From assembly GCA_026874595.1 (NCBI GenBank), contig CM049307.1, positions 19,939,079 through 20,003,078 of the forward strand: 64,000 bases of DNA, read 5' to 3'. Positions 42,231 to 54,856 of the stretch are shown one piece after another. Origin of the DNA: Sipunculus nudus. Its lineage: Eukaryota; Annelida; Sipuncula; Golfingiida; Sipunculidae. The position numbers and the translations under genes are program-made. The notes beneath the pieces are model-generated. The model saw nothing but the letters and a program-made list of their open reading frames with translations, was not told the origin of the DNA and made no database searches. Numbering within the stretch: the stretch's first letter is position 1; each line of letters opens with the position of its first letter.

Positions 42231-45079
42231 GACATGACAGTCTCTTTCGATGTTTGCACTTACCGAGTACAGAAATGCAAGAAAATGATAAAAATAACTT
42301 TGGATTTATACAACACATAACAACTTCTATACTTCCCACTGGTAGCACAAGATTTTTACATATGATCTGACTGGATACTGGTATCAGCAATCATGCAGCA
42401 AAAGAGCCCTGAGCATTGTTTATAGGTGGTGCAAACATATATGCTTTGTAATAAGTGTGCCAGTAGGAAGTATTATCTTCCAACCCCCATTTTTGTGTGT
42501 AGCCAAGTTCATGATAAAAGTGAATTTAACAGACCTGATCCCTTCCACATAACCAAAACCTGATATCATAGATAACTGAATTATGACTTGATAAGATATG
42601 CAAGCCATTAGTGTGTAACGGTTATTTTCCATACTTACCCTTGGAATGCATGTCACTTGTATATTCTGCCCCTTAGTGGCACAGGTTAAGAAAAATTATG
42701 TACCAGAGCTGAGTATCACTTTGTTTCAGTGACCATTTGTTACAATGTGGTATAGGCAATATGTTTTGCTCATACTGGGTTCATGGACCACACTAACTTG
42801 TTTAAGAGGTAAAGACTTATTATTTTAAGGAGGTCTCTTTCCAAAACTGATGACATTCATTGTGCATAAAAGCGTGAAAGGAAAGCTAACAAAAGGAGTA
42901 GCTTTGAGTATGAACCATAAATAAAATGAACTCAGAGAGTACATTGAATTTTGAAGTCTAAATTTTGTATAACTGATAAAAAGAGCATGATACAGTGTCA
43001 GATGTGTGAAATGTAGTACCATATTTCCTGTTTGTCCTTACCAGAAAATTTATGCTCTTTTCCAGCCAGACATATTAATTTTTTTGTGGTCTAAATACAT
43101 GTCTAAAACCAGGACTCTTAGAAGTCAGTGGTGAGACAAATACCATTTTCCATGAACATAGACAAGAAAGAGTGTTTACCCAAACATCCAAGTAAGAAGC
43201 ATAACAATACTGAAACTGCAACAAATGCTTTACATTAGGTGAATTAGATAGGTGACATGTTCATTTAATTCTCCTGACAAAGACAATGCACATAAAGATT
43301 TAACAGGAGGTAAAAATGATGATGGCAATATTGATGGGAAAGAGAATTCCTTCTATGAAATGAAAGAACTGAATTTTTCTATCAGCCAGACTGAACATCA
43401 AACAGAAGGATGTGACTGGGACTTTTAAATGACAATACTGATTCAGGAACCATAATAAGTCTGTAGTGCCTGTATCTAACCTTTCACTTAGAGCAGTCAG
43501 CCCAAGAGACAATGTTTGTTTCCAAGGGCGATATTACAAGAATTAATGTATTAGTGTCTCTCTGATGAATTTCAGTATCATTTTTGGTCCATATAGTAGG
43601 GGAGGATATTTATGTGTCCTACCTGTTACAGAAAACTAATTTTTTTTTTGGTAATACTAGATAGGAAGCAATTCTTGATAGTTTGTAATTACCGAGGTTC
43701 TGTTGACTGAACTGCACCTTCCTGAAGTGACAGAAGTTATTCCGCTATATCACATACGGATAGACCGAAACCAGAGTTGAATTCTCTCAGTAATATAGAA
43801 TATTATATATTTACTTTATGCAAGTTTTCTTGTGATACTGTTCTGTTAGACTGTGTACCAATTAATAACTAGGTAATAGATAAGCATCGGTCGTTTAATT
43901 TGTTAAAACCCTGTATGAATACACACAAGAACTATATGTGTGAAGTGCCAAAAGGAAGGCGTGAAGAAGACATTTTGGCTAAGAATTGAATTTATGACTA
44001 ACAACCATTTATTAGCCATCATATGATGTTCAGAATGATGTTCAGAAGCATAAGATGGTTACTTGATGTGCAGTTTGCTGTATCCTTGAGATGGCCAGAG
44101 TTGGTCAGTATTTATCATTAATTTATTAATGTGTAGAATATTACTGCTTGGTTTATAGGTGTCCATATGTGTATAAATTGATACATGTTATTGCTTTCTG
44201 TAATGAACCAAGCTTATATTACTGCTTATCCCTTTTTTTGTATATATATTCATCATGGTCTTTCACATATAAGGTATGAAACAGGTCAATAACTGTGTTA
44301 ATCAGGATTATGATGCATCAGGAAAGCTTTACCATTACTTATGTACTCGTTTACTGGAACAGTGATAACATGAGAACTGAAAAACAAGATAATACTACTT
44401 ACATGTTTGATATTATGTTACACATTATGAGTATGAATTTGTATGTGTGTCAAAACTTGTAAAAATGTCAAATGGGCTAATGCCTTTGTTTAGTTTAGTT
44501 TAATTTCATGTCATTTCAGTTGACAGTTTATTTCTGATGTGTCTGGAATAAATCAGTAATATCAAAAAGTGTCATTTTCTCTTGGTGAGCACAAGTCTCA
44601 GAGTCAAATGTTGGCATATGACAACACCAAGCTAACATACAGGATCCTATCTCTTCTGTGCAAACCAACACCATGAATAATTCCTCTTTGAATCTTTATA
44701 GGGAGTTAGATTCCAGCATCTTGAATGTTCACAGCATGCAAGCAATGATGTTAAGGATCATACTTATTCAGAGACCAGCAATGTAAGGATTATGTTGAAT
44801 AAGACCCTGAAAGCTGATGACCTTATAGTACTGATACAGGCCAAGAAGAAAGTGCAGATGAAATGATAGATGAAAGCTGGCAAGAAACAACTGAAATATG
44901 ATAGGTATGCGTGTGCCAAGTAACATTGTTTATGAGCAAACACTTCTTAATGAAGCTTTTAGTTTCTGTTTTAATGGTCATTCAATTCAACAATGTACAT
45001 TACTTCAAAAGTGAAATAAATTTCCTGATTTACAGTTACTGCATAAGCAGAAGTTGTCCAATGAAATTAAAACTTAAGG
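42231..45079. other. AT-rich DNA, no gene recognised
   Basis: Only short frames on both strands, none with a known motif. An acidic stretch (QEESADEMIDESW) at about 44835-44885 ends with GATAG|GTATGCG and could be an isolated exon relic, but nothing supports it further. Confidence 0.4.
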
Positions 45080-45310
45080 TGTCTAAGCTTTACACTTTTG
45101 AAATCACTTTTGGGAAAAATTTTGTCATCACCCAGTTTCAGAGCTTCATGCAAACTACATGATAGAGTCAGGAAAGACTTAATACAGAATTTGCTTCAGG
45201 AAATAAGCCTGGTCAAAAAGGACAGAGGTATTAGACAAAAAGAGTTTTGTTGAAATTCTAACTGGTAATATGAATAATATTGGAAAGACAAAAAGGAACA
45301 TGCAGCTAAC
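45080..45310 (+). repeat. Dispersed repeat, copy 2
   Basis: GTCTAAGCTTTACACTTTTG onward, colinear with 42002-42230 with many substitutions and a short insertion. Confidence 0.65.
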
Positions 45311-46190
45311 AGCTTCAGAAAGTCGACCGCCTGGCAGAAGACATGACACTCTCTGATTTGTCAGCTAAGATCCATGGAAACTAATCCATTCCCAGCTGTG
45401 AAAAAAATCCAATCCATTTCCTTTATATGTTTACTGATTTAACTTGCGTGTTAGCCCAAAGGACATTGTTAAGATCAGGATGTCAACCAGGGGTCAGGGA
45501 ACAAACATGATATGGTTAAATGAAAGAGAATTGCAACTCACATCTTCCAGATTTTGGGAGATCATACATGCTCTTTGACACTCAGACTTGTTTCCAGAGA
45601 TTAATAGGTAACAATGTTATTATCACAGGAGTTAGAATGAAAATGATGGCACTGTGGGTGAAAAATGGGCAACAAGATACCATCTATGCTCTAGTGGTTG
45701 GATATCAAACAGGCTAATGTTGAGGAGCTGAAGGAGTGGTGTAAACCTCAACAAACTACAGGTGCACAGGTTGATGGAGATTTATAGACCCCTGAATGTA
45801 ATGACCCCCAAGATGAGCCAGTGATCAGACATGACTGTGCAAAGAGCTAAGAAAAGTGGGCAGAAGAGAACAGATGGTGTGCAGTCAACTGTGTATAAAG
45901 CAGTGATGGGTGAACTTTTGGACATCCCACTTGACCATATGATGGTGTCTTTTATGGCTATTATGAGTCCTGTTCCTCAATCTGTACAGGTCTGGCCACC
46001 AATTCAGGAAGTATACCAAACTTGTAAAACAGTGTTTGGTCAAGTCCCCAGAGGTAGCCTGTTATCATACCAACTTCCAACAGGTATCTCTGAAACCAAT
46101 GATAACATTGTGATTCAAGGTGTGGCGCCACCTCCACTATTCATGTTGACTGTGGTAGAGTCGACATTTCATGGTCCTCTGTCATACTAG
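45311..46190 (+). other. Unrecognised region with two short open frames
   Basis: Frames at 45520-45717 (65 aa; VRMKMMALWVKNGQQDTIYA) and 45831-46190 (119 aa) have somewhat coding-like composition but no domain I can name. I see no start context, splice sites or homologues in the window. They may be chance or parts of an old retroelement. Confidence 0.2.
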
Positions 46191-48183
46191 TGTGACTGTT
46201 TGTTTCGTGGTCTCAGTGTGTAACACAGGAGCAGGCACTGGATTATGAGGGGATGACAAGAGACCACCGAAACAAGTGACCCATGGGTCATGACGCTCAG
46301 CTGCAAAGCATGACCTGCAACATCATGGGCTGAGATTCACAACTTCCAGTCAAATTTTAAAGAACCAATTTGCCAATTTGTTGAAATTTTCTACGACAAC
46401 AGAAACATATATCACTTATGTCTGGTTAAAACACAGTGAACTGATGGTCTGAGGAAAATGTATGATTGTTAAACTATCAAGAACTATTCCCATAGCTTGC
46501 TTGATCCCTGTCAGTCTAAAAGAAACACCACAAAGGGCAAATATAAGATCAAAATATATGGCAAAAAATCAAGGAAATCCATGCAAGAATTATTGAGAAA
46601 CGGGTGCTTCTGTATGAATTTTTATTCAATACAAGCCAACTGTACTGCACTTTCATACATGATGATAATATTTATTAAGAAATATTTGACCTAATCCTTT
46701 GCAAGATTACATTAACATACATCCGACTGCATTCACTTTAACAGTTCTTGAGATAATATGATCAAAAGGAATTTAAAGATGGTTGGCTGGTGGCCATTTT
46801 GGACTTCCTGAAAAAAGGATTTCTAAGGTGGCTAACTGTCAGACATAATGGATTTCTGACAAGTCTGACATTTGATATCACACATCCTCCAATAAGAGAC
46901 CAAACTTGGGGCAAATTATCCAAAGGATGTTACAGTAATGAATGTCCAAAACAATTCAATAGGCATGTACAGGCCCTCATATTAGATTTATAGATATGCA
47001 AATGTAAATGTGTAGGTCCAATATTTTTTATTATCACTCTGCTTTTCAATGGGTTCAGGAGGGTAGGTAAACTGCAAAACCTGAAAGAGAAGAAATGCAG
47101 AAAAGCATGACTAAGAGTCTTGTAATAAAAAAAAGGCCATCCTAAATCCAGTACACATCCACACATTAAGAGTACAAACACTTTCTTTTATATGTGATGA
47201 TTTATATAAAAATATTCAGATATCTAGGAAACTAAGTTTATTGCTATGATTCCATAAAATAAACTGCAAAATGTTTTTCTATCATCTTATAAATTAGTAG
47301 CTTATCCTTAACTATACTCTCATAGTCTTAATGCCTGGCATTCCGACAACAGTGTTTTGTTATGCAGTAATGAGGTACTTATCACTCAGCCTTATCACTT
47401 AATAGGCTGATACAAAAGGGAGTCATATGTCACCAGTGTCACTCACAATTACAGCCACAGGGTGAGATGTACCAGCTGGAGTGCAATGGTTATATATACA
47501 AGAAAAATAAGTTGACCTGAGCTATGACCTTGGCCTTTTGCCCACATATCAACTGGATTCTATCTAAATGATGGGTAACTACTAACCACTTAAATCTGGT
47601 GTAATTACTTGGCAACCAATGAGTGAATAACTTTAACCTCCTGACCAGCTGACCCCAAAATCAATAAGTTATTTCTTCAAGCAAAAAGACCCATAAATAT
47701 GAAGTTTGAATCAAATTGAGTGGTGCATAGATGTGGCATATGTGAAAGACTGAAGGTTTTGGTTGAACAGTTTCACTTGAAATATGTTCACAAGCATTTA
47801 GAACAATTTAATATTGTGACCTTGACCTTTGAAACTCAACATCAATAGGCTTCTTCCCCCATTTGTAGGTAAGCCATATATGACAGAACCAAATTGCAAA
47901 TTCTGTTAAAACTTTGAAGAAATTCAGAAATATTTTTTCATCAAAATGCTGAATATTGATTTTATAGGGCAAAACATAATTTTTGAGACAATACTCTGTT
48001 ATGACTAACACCTGCAAGTGTGCTGATTTGTGCAGTCTCAAAGTCGCCATAGGCCTACATCTCCCCGAAATGAAAAAAAAAGCACGATCGTTAACATCAT
48101 GGAGAAATATTTATGAAGTTTGGGCAATCTGTTTGCTGATCAGCTTCGCGTCAGAATCCATGGATCATTTGTTTTTATTTCAG
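46191..48183. other. Mostly non-coding; one ACCCATGGGT-type repeat
   Basis: AGTGACCCATGGGTCATGACGC with GCTCAGCTG at about 46274-46304 matches the repeats near 7127 and 8026. The rest is AT-rich without a convincing frame. Confidence 0.4.
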
Positions 48184-48960
48184 ATGAACAAATTTACATC
48201 AAATGTAAAACACCGAAAAACCCTGTCTCTGAAGTGGCGCCACTGCCTATCCCCCCCCATCTTTCATTCCCTCAAAGATGAAAATAGTGAAGGAAACTGT
48301 TTTGGTGGACCTGTCACCTGTTCCACCGAAGTCACCTGTGGCATCTACATCAACTGGTGCCAGCAGTGCAACCCCAAGGCGTACCTGCCCACCCAGTACC
48401 TCAGCGAGCCCGACATCTCAACAGACTGACATCCAACCAGGTATGGCATATATTGACTTAAAACAAAGAAAAAATATAACTTCAACAGTCATACTTAGAA
48501 TACATTTTCATTTTAATCTGAAAAAAAAAATTCAAGCAAATTTCGTTCACTGAGACAAAATGATGTGGCAGAATCTGAACAATGATTGCAAATAATAAAG
48601 CTGACATACAAAGATACACACACACATATATATATATATTCCTATGTAGATTTTGTTTGCTGTGACACCAGAACATATATAAATATACATACACACACAA
48701 TATATATATATATATATATTTTTGGGAGTTATATATAACTTTTTGTCTTAATTTGCAGACATCCAGCTGCATATGAAACTCCAAACACTGATAGACAATC
48801 AGAAGGAAATGATGCGGCTGTTAAGGGGCATTGTTGGAAAATCCCTTGGCCCTGAGGAAATCGACATCAGAGACCTGGTCCCGACCCCGCTCACAACAGT
48901 AGACCAACTTAAATGACCTTTGTGAGAGCATTGAGAATGAAGAGGGCTTCCCGCACAAAC
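48184..48960 (+). pseudogene. DUF4806-like / BEN-related two-exon gene fragment
   Basis: Exon A starts after TTTTTATTTCAG (48183) and ends CCAACCAG|GTATGG at 48440. Exon B starts after ATTTGCAG at 48759. Joined in phase 1 they read from a Ser/Thr/Pro linker (VASTSTGASSATP) into a short coil (LHMKLQTLIDNQKEMMRLLR) and DLVPTPLTTVDQL, the pattern of the linker and start of DUF4806 proteins, a family common in invertebrate genomes with unknown role. A frame break occurs within or after a C8 tract at 48250-48257, and a second just after VDQL, where NDLCESIENEEGFP continues in the next frame. No downstream exon is visible. Moderate confidence in the splice pair, lower in the family name. Confidence 0.4.
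48604..48720. repeat. TA/CA simple repeats in the intron
   Basis: CACACACATATATATATATAT at about 48618-48640 and ACACACACAATATATATATA at about 48692-48720, both inside the intron of the DUF4806-like fragment. Confidence 0.8.
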
Positions 48961-49079
48961 TGGCAATCTCATTTATTTAGCTTTGTTAAAATAATACAGC
49001 ATTATCCCACAAACTCTAAGATTAACCCTTCACTGTTTGCAGGCTCACAAAAGGGCACTGAAGGTCAGCTAAGCTAAAA

Positions 49080-49700
49080 CGCTACCTGGCATACTCTTAG
49101 AGCAAAGAGGATTACAGCCTCAGATTTTAAACAGATTTGTAGTAGTAGAGGCAACTGGGAAATGCTAGTTAAACAACTGCAGTGCAAAACTAAAAGGACA
49201 ACTGTAATGAAGTGGGGCATCTTATTAGAGCCAGCAGCTGCAGAGACATATTCCCGCACATTTGGATGCAATACATATGAAGTGGGATTTGTCATTAACC
49301 CAAGCGCATTTCACCTTGGCTGCACCTCAGAATAGTGGGTTTATGAGCCTGAGGTTATCGATTCTTATGGACTTTTGGAGATAAAACGCTTATCAGTGAG
49401 CAATGTTGCAGAATGCAAGTATTTGTTGTCATCAGGAAGTAATCAAGTGCAACTAAGCAAAACAAACCTATACTATTATCAAGTGATGGGCAAGATGGGG
49501 TTGACTGGTGCTTTGTGGTCATTTTTTTTGTATATGCAACAAATATTTATCACTGTGGGTGGGACTTCTTCAACAATATCCTTGAACAACTGGATAAATT
49601 CCATTACAATTTCTACTTACCGGTTTGTGTTTACATGGCCACTTGCTATGTATGTATCAGAGAGATGGAACAGTAGTAAGAATGAATTTGTGTGCAATTA
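49080..49700 (+). pseudogene. YqaJ-type exonuclease gene, decayed copy
   Basis: Reading through a TAG at 49335, one frame gives RITASDFKQIC, KWGILLEPAAAETYS, GFVINPSAFHLGC, YGLLEIKRLS, ECKYLLSS, and NLYYYQVMGKMGLTGALW. This is the order of the YqaJ/lambda-exonuclease fold: RITAS near the start, a Glu in the metal site, the D/E-x-K site as EIK, and the QVMGQM helix. After a T tract near 49525 a second frame continues with GWDFFNNILEQLDKFHYNFY, the usual end. The expected Asp of the SPDG/SPDR motif is lost in CTSE. YqaJ enzymes digest double-stranded DNA; metazoan copies are often tied to mobile elements. Stop, frameshift and lost metal residue point to a pseudogene. Confidence 0.65.
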
Positions 49701-50179
49701 GATAAAAAAAATATATATCTCTAGACTAAATGTAAGGTATCATATGGTTTTTGCAAGGTTCTGAGTCCACTGGATACAGAATATGGTACAAATTATCGAA
49801 CAGCAGTCTACACATTATTTAATTTTGCAGTAATAAGGGGCCTTAGAAATTTGTGAGCAGACAGCACACTGCCCATAACTGGTTTATCGTTCCAGCTGGA
49901 TTCAAGGGAATTGCAGAATCTAAGATGGGAAATTCCTTGAATCTCCTGATTGCCTTTTCTACATATACCCTCATATTAGCAATTTTCTCATTTTGCTCAG
50001 TCTCCTCTTGTCCGATCTCTTATTCACTAAGCTGTCACAACTATATATATACATAACCTTAGTATATCCTCCATTGGAGTATTCATTGGATTCCCTTTTT
50101 GGTAAACGATATACTCTGTTCAACATATCTTCACTCACGTAGAGAGGTCTAAAAAAAATCTAGAATCTAGAGACAGAAC

Positions 50180-50390
50180 AGTGTGTTCTTGCGGCAACAT
50201 CTGTAACTGGCCCAATCGTCGGAGGGGCTTGTCCATGTCTCACTGAAGAGAAGTTCTGCATGGATACCTGCAACTGCAAGGTTGCAAAAAAAAAAAAAAT
50301 GGGCTGCACAAACAGACCTGGTCACCCAAACTCTGTTTTGTCAACAAGACTGTGAATGCACGAGGGGCAAAGGATAATGGAAATTATGCA
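50180..50390 (+). pseudogene. Cysteine-rich tail remnant, possibly of the YqaJ-type gene
   Basis: Adjacent frames give CSCGNICN, then ACPCLTEEKFCMDTCNCK, then GCTNRPG and CQQDCECTRG. The spaced CxC pairs resemble the cysteine-rich C-terminal region found in some large mollusc proteins of the SWIM/YqaJ type. A run of A (50288-50300) breaks the frame. The link to the upstream YqaJ remnant (480 bases away) is inference. Confidence 0.3.
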
Positions 50391-50900
50391 AGTAATGAAG
50401 AAGAGACAGACACCAAAATGGCGATGTAGCCCATGAACTAATTTAGGAATTAAACCTATATCTATATAACCTACTACTGGCAGATTCATTGTAATGTGGT
50501 CATATAATTAACATTCATTCAATACAATTTATGTGATGTTTAAGCCTATAGTATTAGTTTTATTTTTTTGTGTTTAAGAACATATGTACTTTCAAGAATT
50601 TAAAGCAATTCCTCCTTTCATACAAGTATCTGTCCAGTAATTATAATATCCAATTAAGAGACCTGAGTGAATTTTACAGACCAAGCTTTTTTTTAGCTTC
50701 TAGTCCTGTTTGATCAGTTTGAAGATGATTTTACCAGTGTGAGTGCACTGGACCTGTTGTCATGTGCTGTCCCTCAAGGCTACGTCTGGTGATCATGACC
50801 TGTCTGTGCTTACTCTACCCTCCTAGAGAAGCCTAGAAAGGATGACTGGCAGAGGAATGGGATTCTGGTCCCTGCATACAGGTCATACCCACCAGTATGT
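50391..50900. other. Unique sequence before the satellite, no gene recognised
   Basis: No frame or motif. It grades into the satellite, whose first unit begins at GTAGCAAAGGACAGC. Confidence 0.4.
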
Positions 50901-53900
50901 AGCAAAGGACAGCACTGACCCAACCTCTTTCTCCTGCCTGCTTCACTGCTGCTTATAACTGTTCACAACTACTGCATACTTCTTACACTTGCATTTGGTA
51001 TGTTTTTCTGTCTGTGGCGGTCAGTTCTGTGATCTGAGTTTCATTGTTTATTTACCACAAAACTTCATCAAGGGTTAGTGATTTGTTTTGCTTCATACCA
51101 CAACTATATAGCAAAGGACAGCACTGACCCAACCTCTTTCTCCTGCCTGCTTCACTGCTGCTTATAACTGTTCACAACTACTGCATACTTCTTACACTTG
51201 CATTTGGTATGTTTTTCTGTTTGTGGCATTCAGTTCTGTGATCTGAGTTTCATTGTTTATTTACCACAAAACTTTATCAAGGGTTAGTGATTTGTTTTGC
51301 TTCACACCACAACTATATAGCAAAGGACAGCACTGACCCAACCTCTTTCTCCTGCCTGCTTCACTGCTGCTTATAACTGTTCACAACTACTGCATACTTC
51401 TTACACTTGCATTTGGTATGTTTTTCTGTTTGTGGCATTCAGTTCTGTGATCTGAGTTTCATTGTTTATTTACTACAAAACTTTATCAAGGGTTAGTGAT
51501 TTGTTTTGCTTCACACCACAACTATATAGCAAAGGACAGCACTGACCCAACCTCTTTCTCCTGCCTGCTTCACTGCTGCTTATAACTGTTCACAACTACT
51601 GCATACTTCTTACACTTGCATTTGGTATGTTTTTCTGTTTGTGGCATTCAGTTCTGTGATCTGAGTTTCATTGTTTATTTACCACAAAACTTTATCAAGG
51701 GTTAGTGATTTGTTTTGCTTCACACCACAACTATATAGCAAAGGACAGCACTGACCCACCTCTTTCTCCTGCCTGCTTCACTGCTGCTTATAACTGTTCA
51801 CAACTACTGCATACTTCTTACACTTGCATTTGGTATGTTTTTCTGTTTGTGGCATTCAGTTCTGTGATCTGAGTTTCATTGTTTATTTACCACAAAACTT
51901 TATCAAGGGTTAGTGATTTGTTTTGCTTCACACCACAACTATATAGCAAAGGACAGCACTGACCCAACCTCTTTCTCCTGCCTGCTTCACTGCTGCTTAT
52001 AACTGTTCACAACTACTGCATACTTCTTACACTTGCATTTGGTATGTTTTTGTGTCTGTGGCGGTCAGTTCTGTGATCTGAGTTTCATTGTTTATTTACC
52101 ACAAAACTTCATCAAGGGTTAGTGATTTGTTTTGCTTCATACCACAACTATATAGCAAAGGACAGCACTGACCCAACCTCTTTCTCCTGCCTGCTTCACT
52201 GCTGCTTATAACTGTTCACAACTACTGCATACTTCTTACACTTGCATTTGGTATGTTTTTCTGTCTGTGGCGGTCAGTTCTGTGATCTGAGTTTCATTGT
52301 TTATTTACCACAAAACTTCATCAAGGGTTAGTGATTTGTTTTGCTTCATACCACAACTATATAGCAAAGGACAGCACTGACCCAACCTCTTTCTCCTGCC
52401 TGCTTCACTGCTGCTTATAACTGTTCACAACTACTGCATACTTCTTACACTTGCATTTGGTATGTTTTTCTGTTTGTGGCATTCAGTTCTGTGATCTGAG
52501 TTTCATTGTTTATTTACCACAAAACTTTATCAAGGGTTAGTGATTTGTTTTGCTTCACACCACAACTATATAGCAAAGGACAGCACTGACCCAACCTCTT
52601 TCTCCTGCCTGCTTCACTGCTGCTTATAACTGTTCACAACTACTGCATACTTCTTACACTTGCATTTGGTATGTTTTTCTGTTTGTGGCATTCAGTTCTG
52701 TGATCTGAGTTTCATTGTTTATTTACCACAAAACTTTATCAAGGGTTAGTGATTTGTTTTGCTTCACACCACAACTATATAGCAAAGGACAGCACTGACC
52801 CAACCTCTTTCTCCTGCCTGCTTCACTGCTGCTTATAACTGTTCACAACTACTGCATACTTCTTACACTTGCATTTGGTATGTTTTTCTGTTTGTGGCAT
52901 TCAGTTCTGTGATCTGAGTTTCATTGTTTATTTACCACAAAACTTTATCAAGGGTTAGTGATTTGTTTTGCTTCACACCACAACTATATAGCAAAGGACA
53001 GCACTGACCCAACCTCTTTCTCCTGCCTGCTTCACTGCTGCTTATAACTGTTCACAACTACTGCATACTTCTTACACTTGCATTTGGTATGTTTTTCTGT
53101 TTGTGGCATTCAGTTCTGTGATCTGAGTTTCATTGTTTATTTACCACAAAACTTTATCAAGGGTTAGTGATTTGTTTTGCTTCACACCACAACTATATAG
53201 CAAAGGACAGCACTGACCCACCTCTTTCTCCTGCCTGCTTCACTGCTGCTTATAACTGTTCACAACTACTGCATACTTCTTACACTTGCATTTGGTATGT
53301 TTTTCTGTTTGTAGCATTCAGTTCTGTGATCTGAGTTTCATTGTTTATTTACCACAAAACTTCATCAAGGGTTAGTGATTTGTTTTGCTTCACACCACAA
53401 CTATATAGCAAAGGACAGCACTGACCCACCTCTTTCTCCTGCCTGCTTCACTGCTGCTTATAACTGTTCACAACTACTGCATACTTCTTACACTTGCATT
53501 TGGTATGTTTTTCTGTTTGTAGCATTCAGTTCTGTGATCTGAGTTTCATTGTTTATATACCACAAAACTTCATCAAGGGTTAGTGATTTGTTTTGCTTCA
53601 CACCACAACTATATAGCAAAGGACAGCACTGACCCACCTCTTTCTCCTGCCTGCTTCACTGCTGCTTATAACTGTTCACAACTACTGCATACTTCTTACA
53701 CTTGCATTTGGTATGTTTTTCTGTTTGTAGCATTCAGTTCTGTGATCTGAGTTTCATTGTTTATATACCACAAAACTTCATCAAGGGTTAGTGATTTGTT
53801 TTGCTTCACACCACAACTATATAGCAAAGGACAGCACTGACCCACCTCTTTCTCCTGCCTGCTTCACTGCTGCTTATAACTGTTCACAACTACTGCATAC

Positions 53901-54290
53901 TTCTTACACTTGCATTTGGTATGTTTTTCTGTTTGTAGCATTCAGTTCTGTGATCTGAGTTTCATTGTTTATTTACCACAAAACTTCATCAAGGGTTAGT
54001 GATTTGTTTTGCTTCACACCACAACTATATAGCAAAGGACAGCACTGACCCACCTCTTTCTCCTGCCTGCTTCACTGCTGCTTATAACTGTTCACAACTA
54101 CTGCATACTTCTTACACTTGCATTTGGTATGTTTTTCTGTTTGTAGCATTCAGTTCTGTGATCTGAGTTTCATTGTTTATATACCACAAAACTTCATCAA
54201 GGGTTAGTGATTTGTTTTGCTTCACACCACAACTATATAGCAAAGGACAGCACTGACCCACCTCTTTCTCCTGCCTGCTTCACTGCTACT
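50901..54290. repeat. Satellite, 209-bp unit, 16 full copies plus a partial one
   Basis: GCAAAGGACAGCACTGACCC recurs at 50902, 51111, 51320, 51529 and on to 54240. Copies are nearly identical. Variant sites (TCTGTGGCGGTC / TTTGTGGCATTC / TTTGTAGCATTC; TTCATCAAG / TTTATCAAG; a 2-base loss in GACCCACCTC giving 207 bp) group units into blocks. No open frame persists. High identity means recent amplification or ongoing gene conversion. Confidence 0.95.
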
Positions 54291-54854
54291 CATAACCCAC
54301 CATCTGCCCATTACTCCTCCATGATTATTTTTAATGTGTCTTATACATGTACATGTATGATGTGTGGCGGTTTTGAACCCACCATACCTGAGTTTTGTTA
54401 CTTATATTATGCTTCAGTGTGGCTGCACTCTTAAGCAATTTAAAGAAGGACCAACAAGCATACATGGCTGTGGTATTTACCCCCCCCCCCCCTTTGGGCT
54501 GGGCGTGTATTATGTTTACCCTAGGCACCCTTTCCTCTTGACCAATCAGAAGGGATCATGCAGCGTCCCCTCGCGCTGAACTCGCCTTTGTTCACAGTAC
54601 ACAGGATCGACACAGACGATACACCACACCATTGTTATCTCAGTCAACGACCTCATCCCCATCCTCCATCCTGTTTTGCTTTACAAGATGTTCTAGATTG
54701 TTGTGCATGTAAGCTAAAATCCAATTAGTTAATTCTGGGATGCTTTAATTAGGCGGTATATATTCCCCCTTTTTTATCCTCAGCTATTGGTTACATGTGA
54801 ACCAATTGTTATTTAAGTATATTCTGTCATTTATGGATACTTCTAACTGATGTA
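54291..54854. other. Unique sequence, no gene recognised
   Basis: Contains ACATGTACATGTAT and a C run at 54481-54492. The first part keeps a short diverged edge of the satellite. Confidence 0.4.
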
Positions 54855-54856
54855 TA

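Noticed and set aside
45520-45717. Faint resemblance to the end of an eIF4E-like protein
   Set aside because: Only a few residues match and the cap-binding tryptophans cannot be placed.
50901-54290. CRISPR-like array
   Set aside because: Units are contiguous 209-bp satellite copies with no short repeat/spacer pattern, and the DNA is eukaryotic in character.
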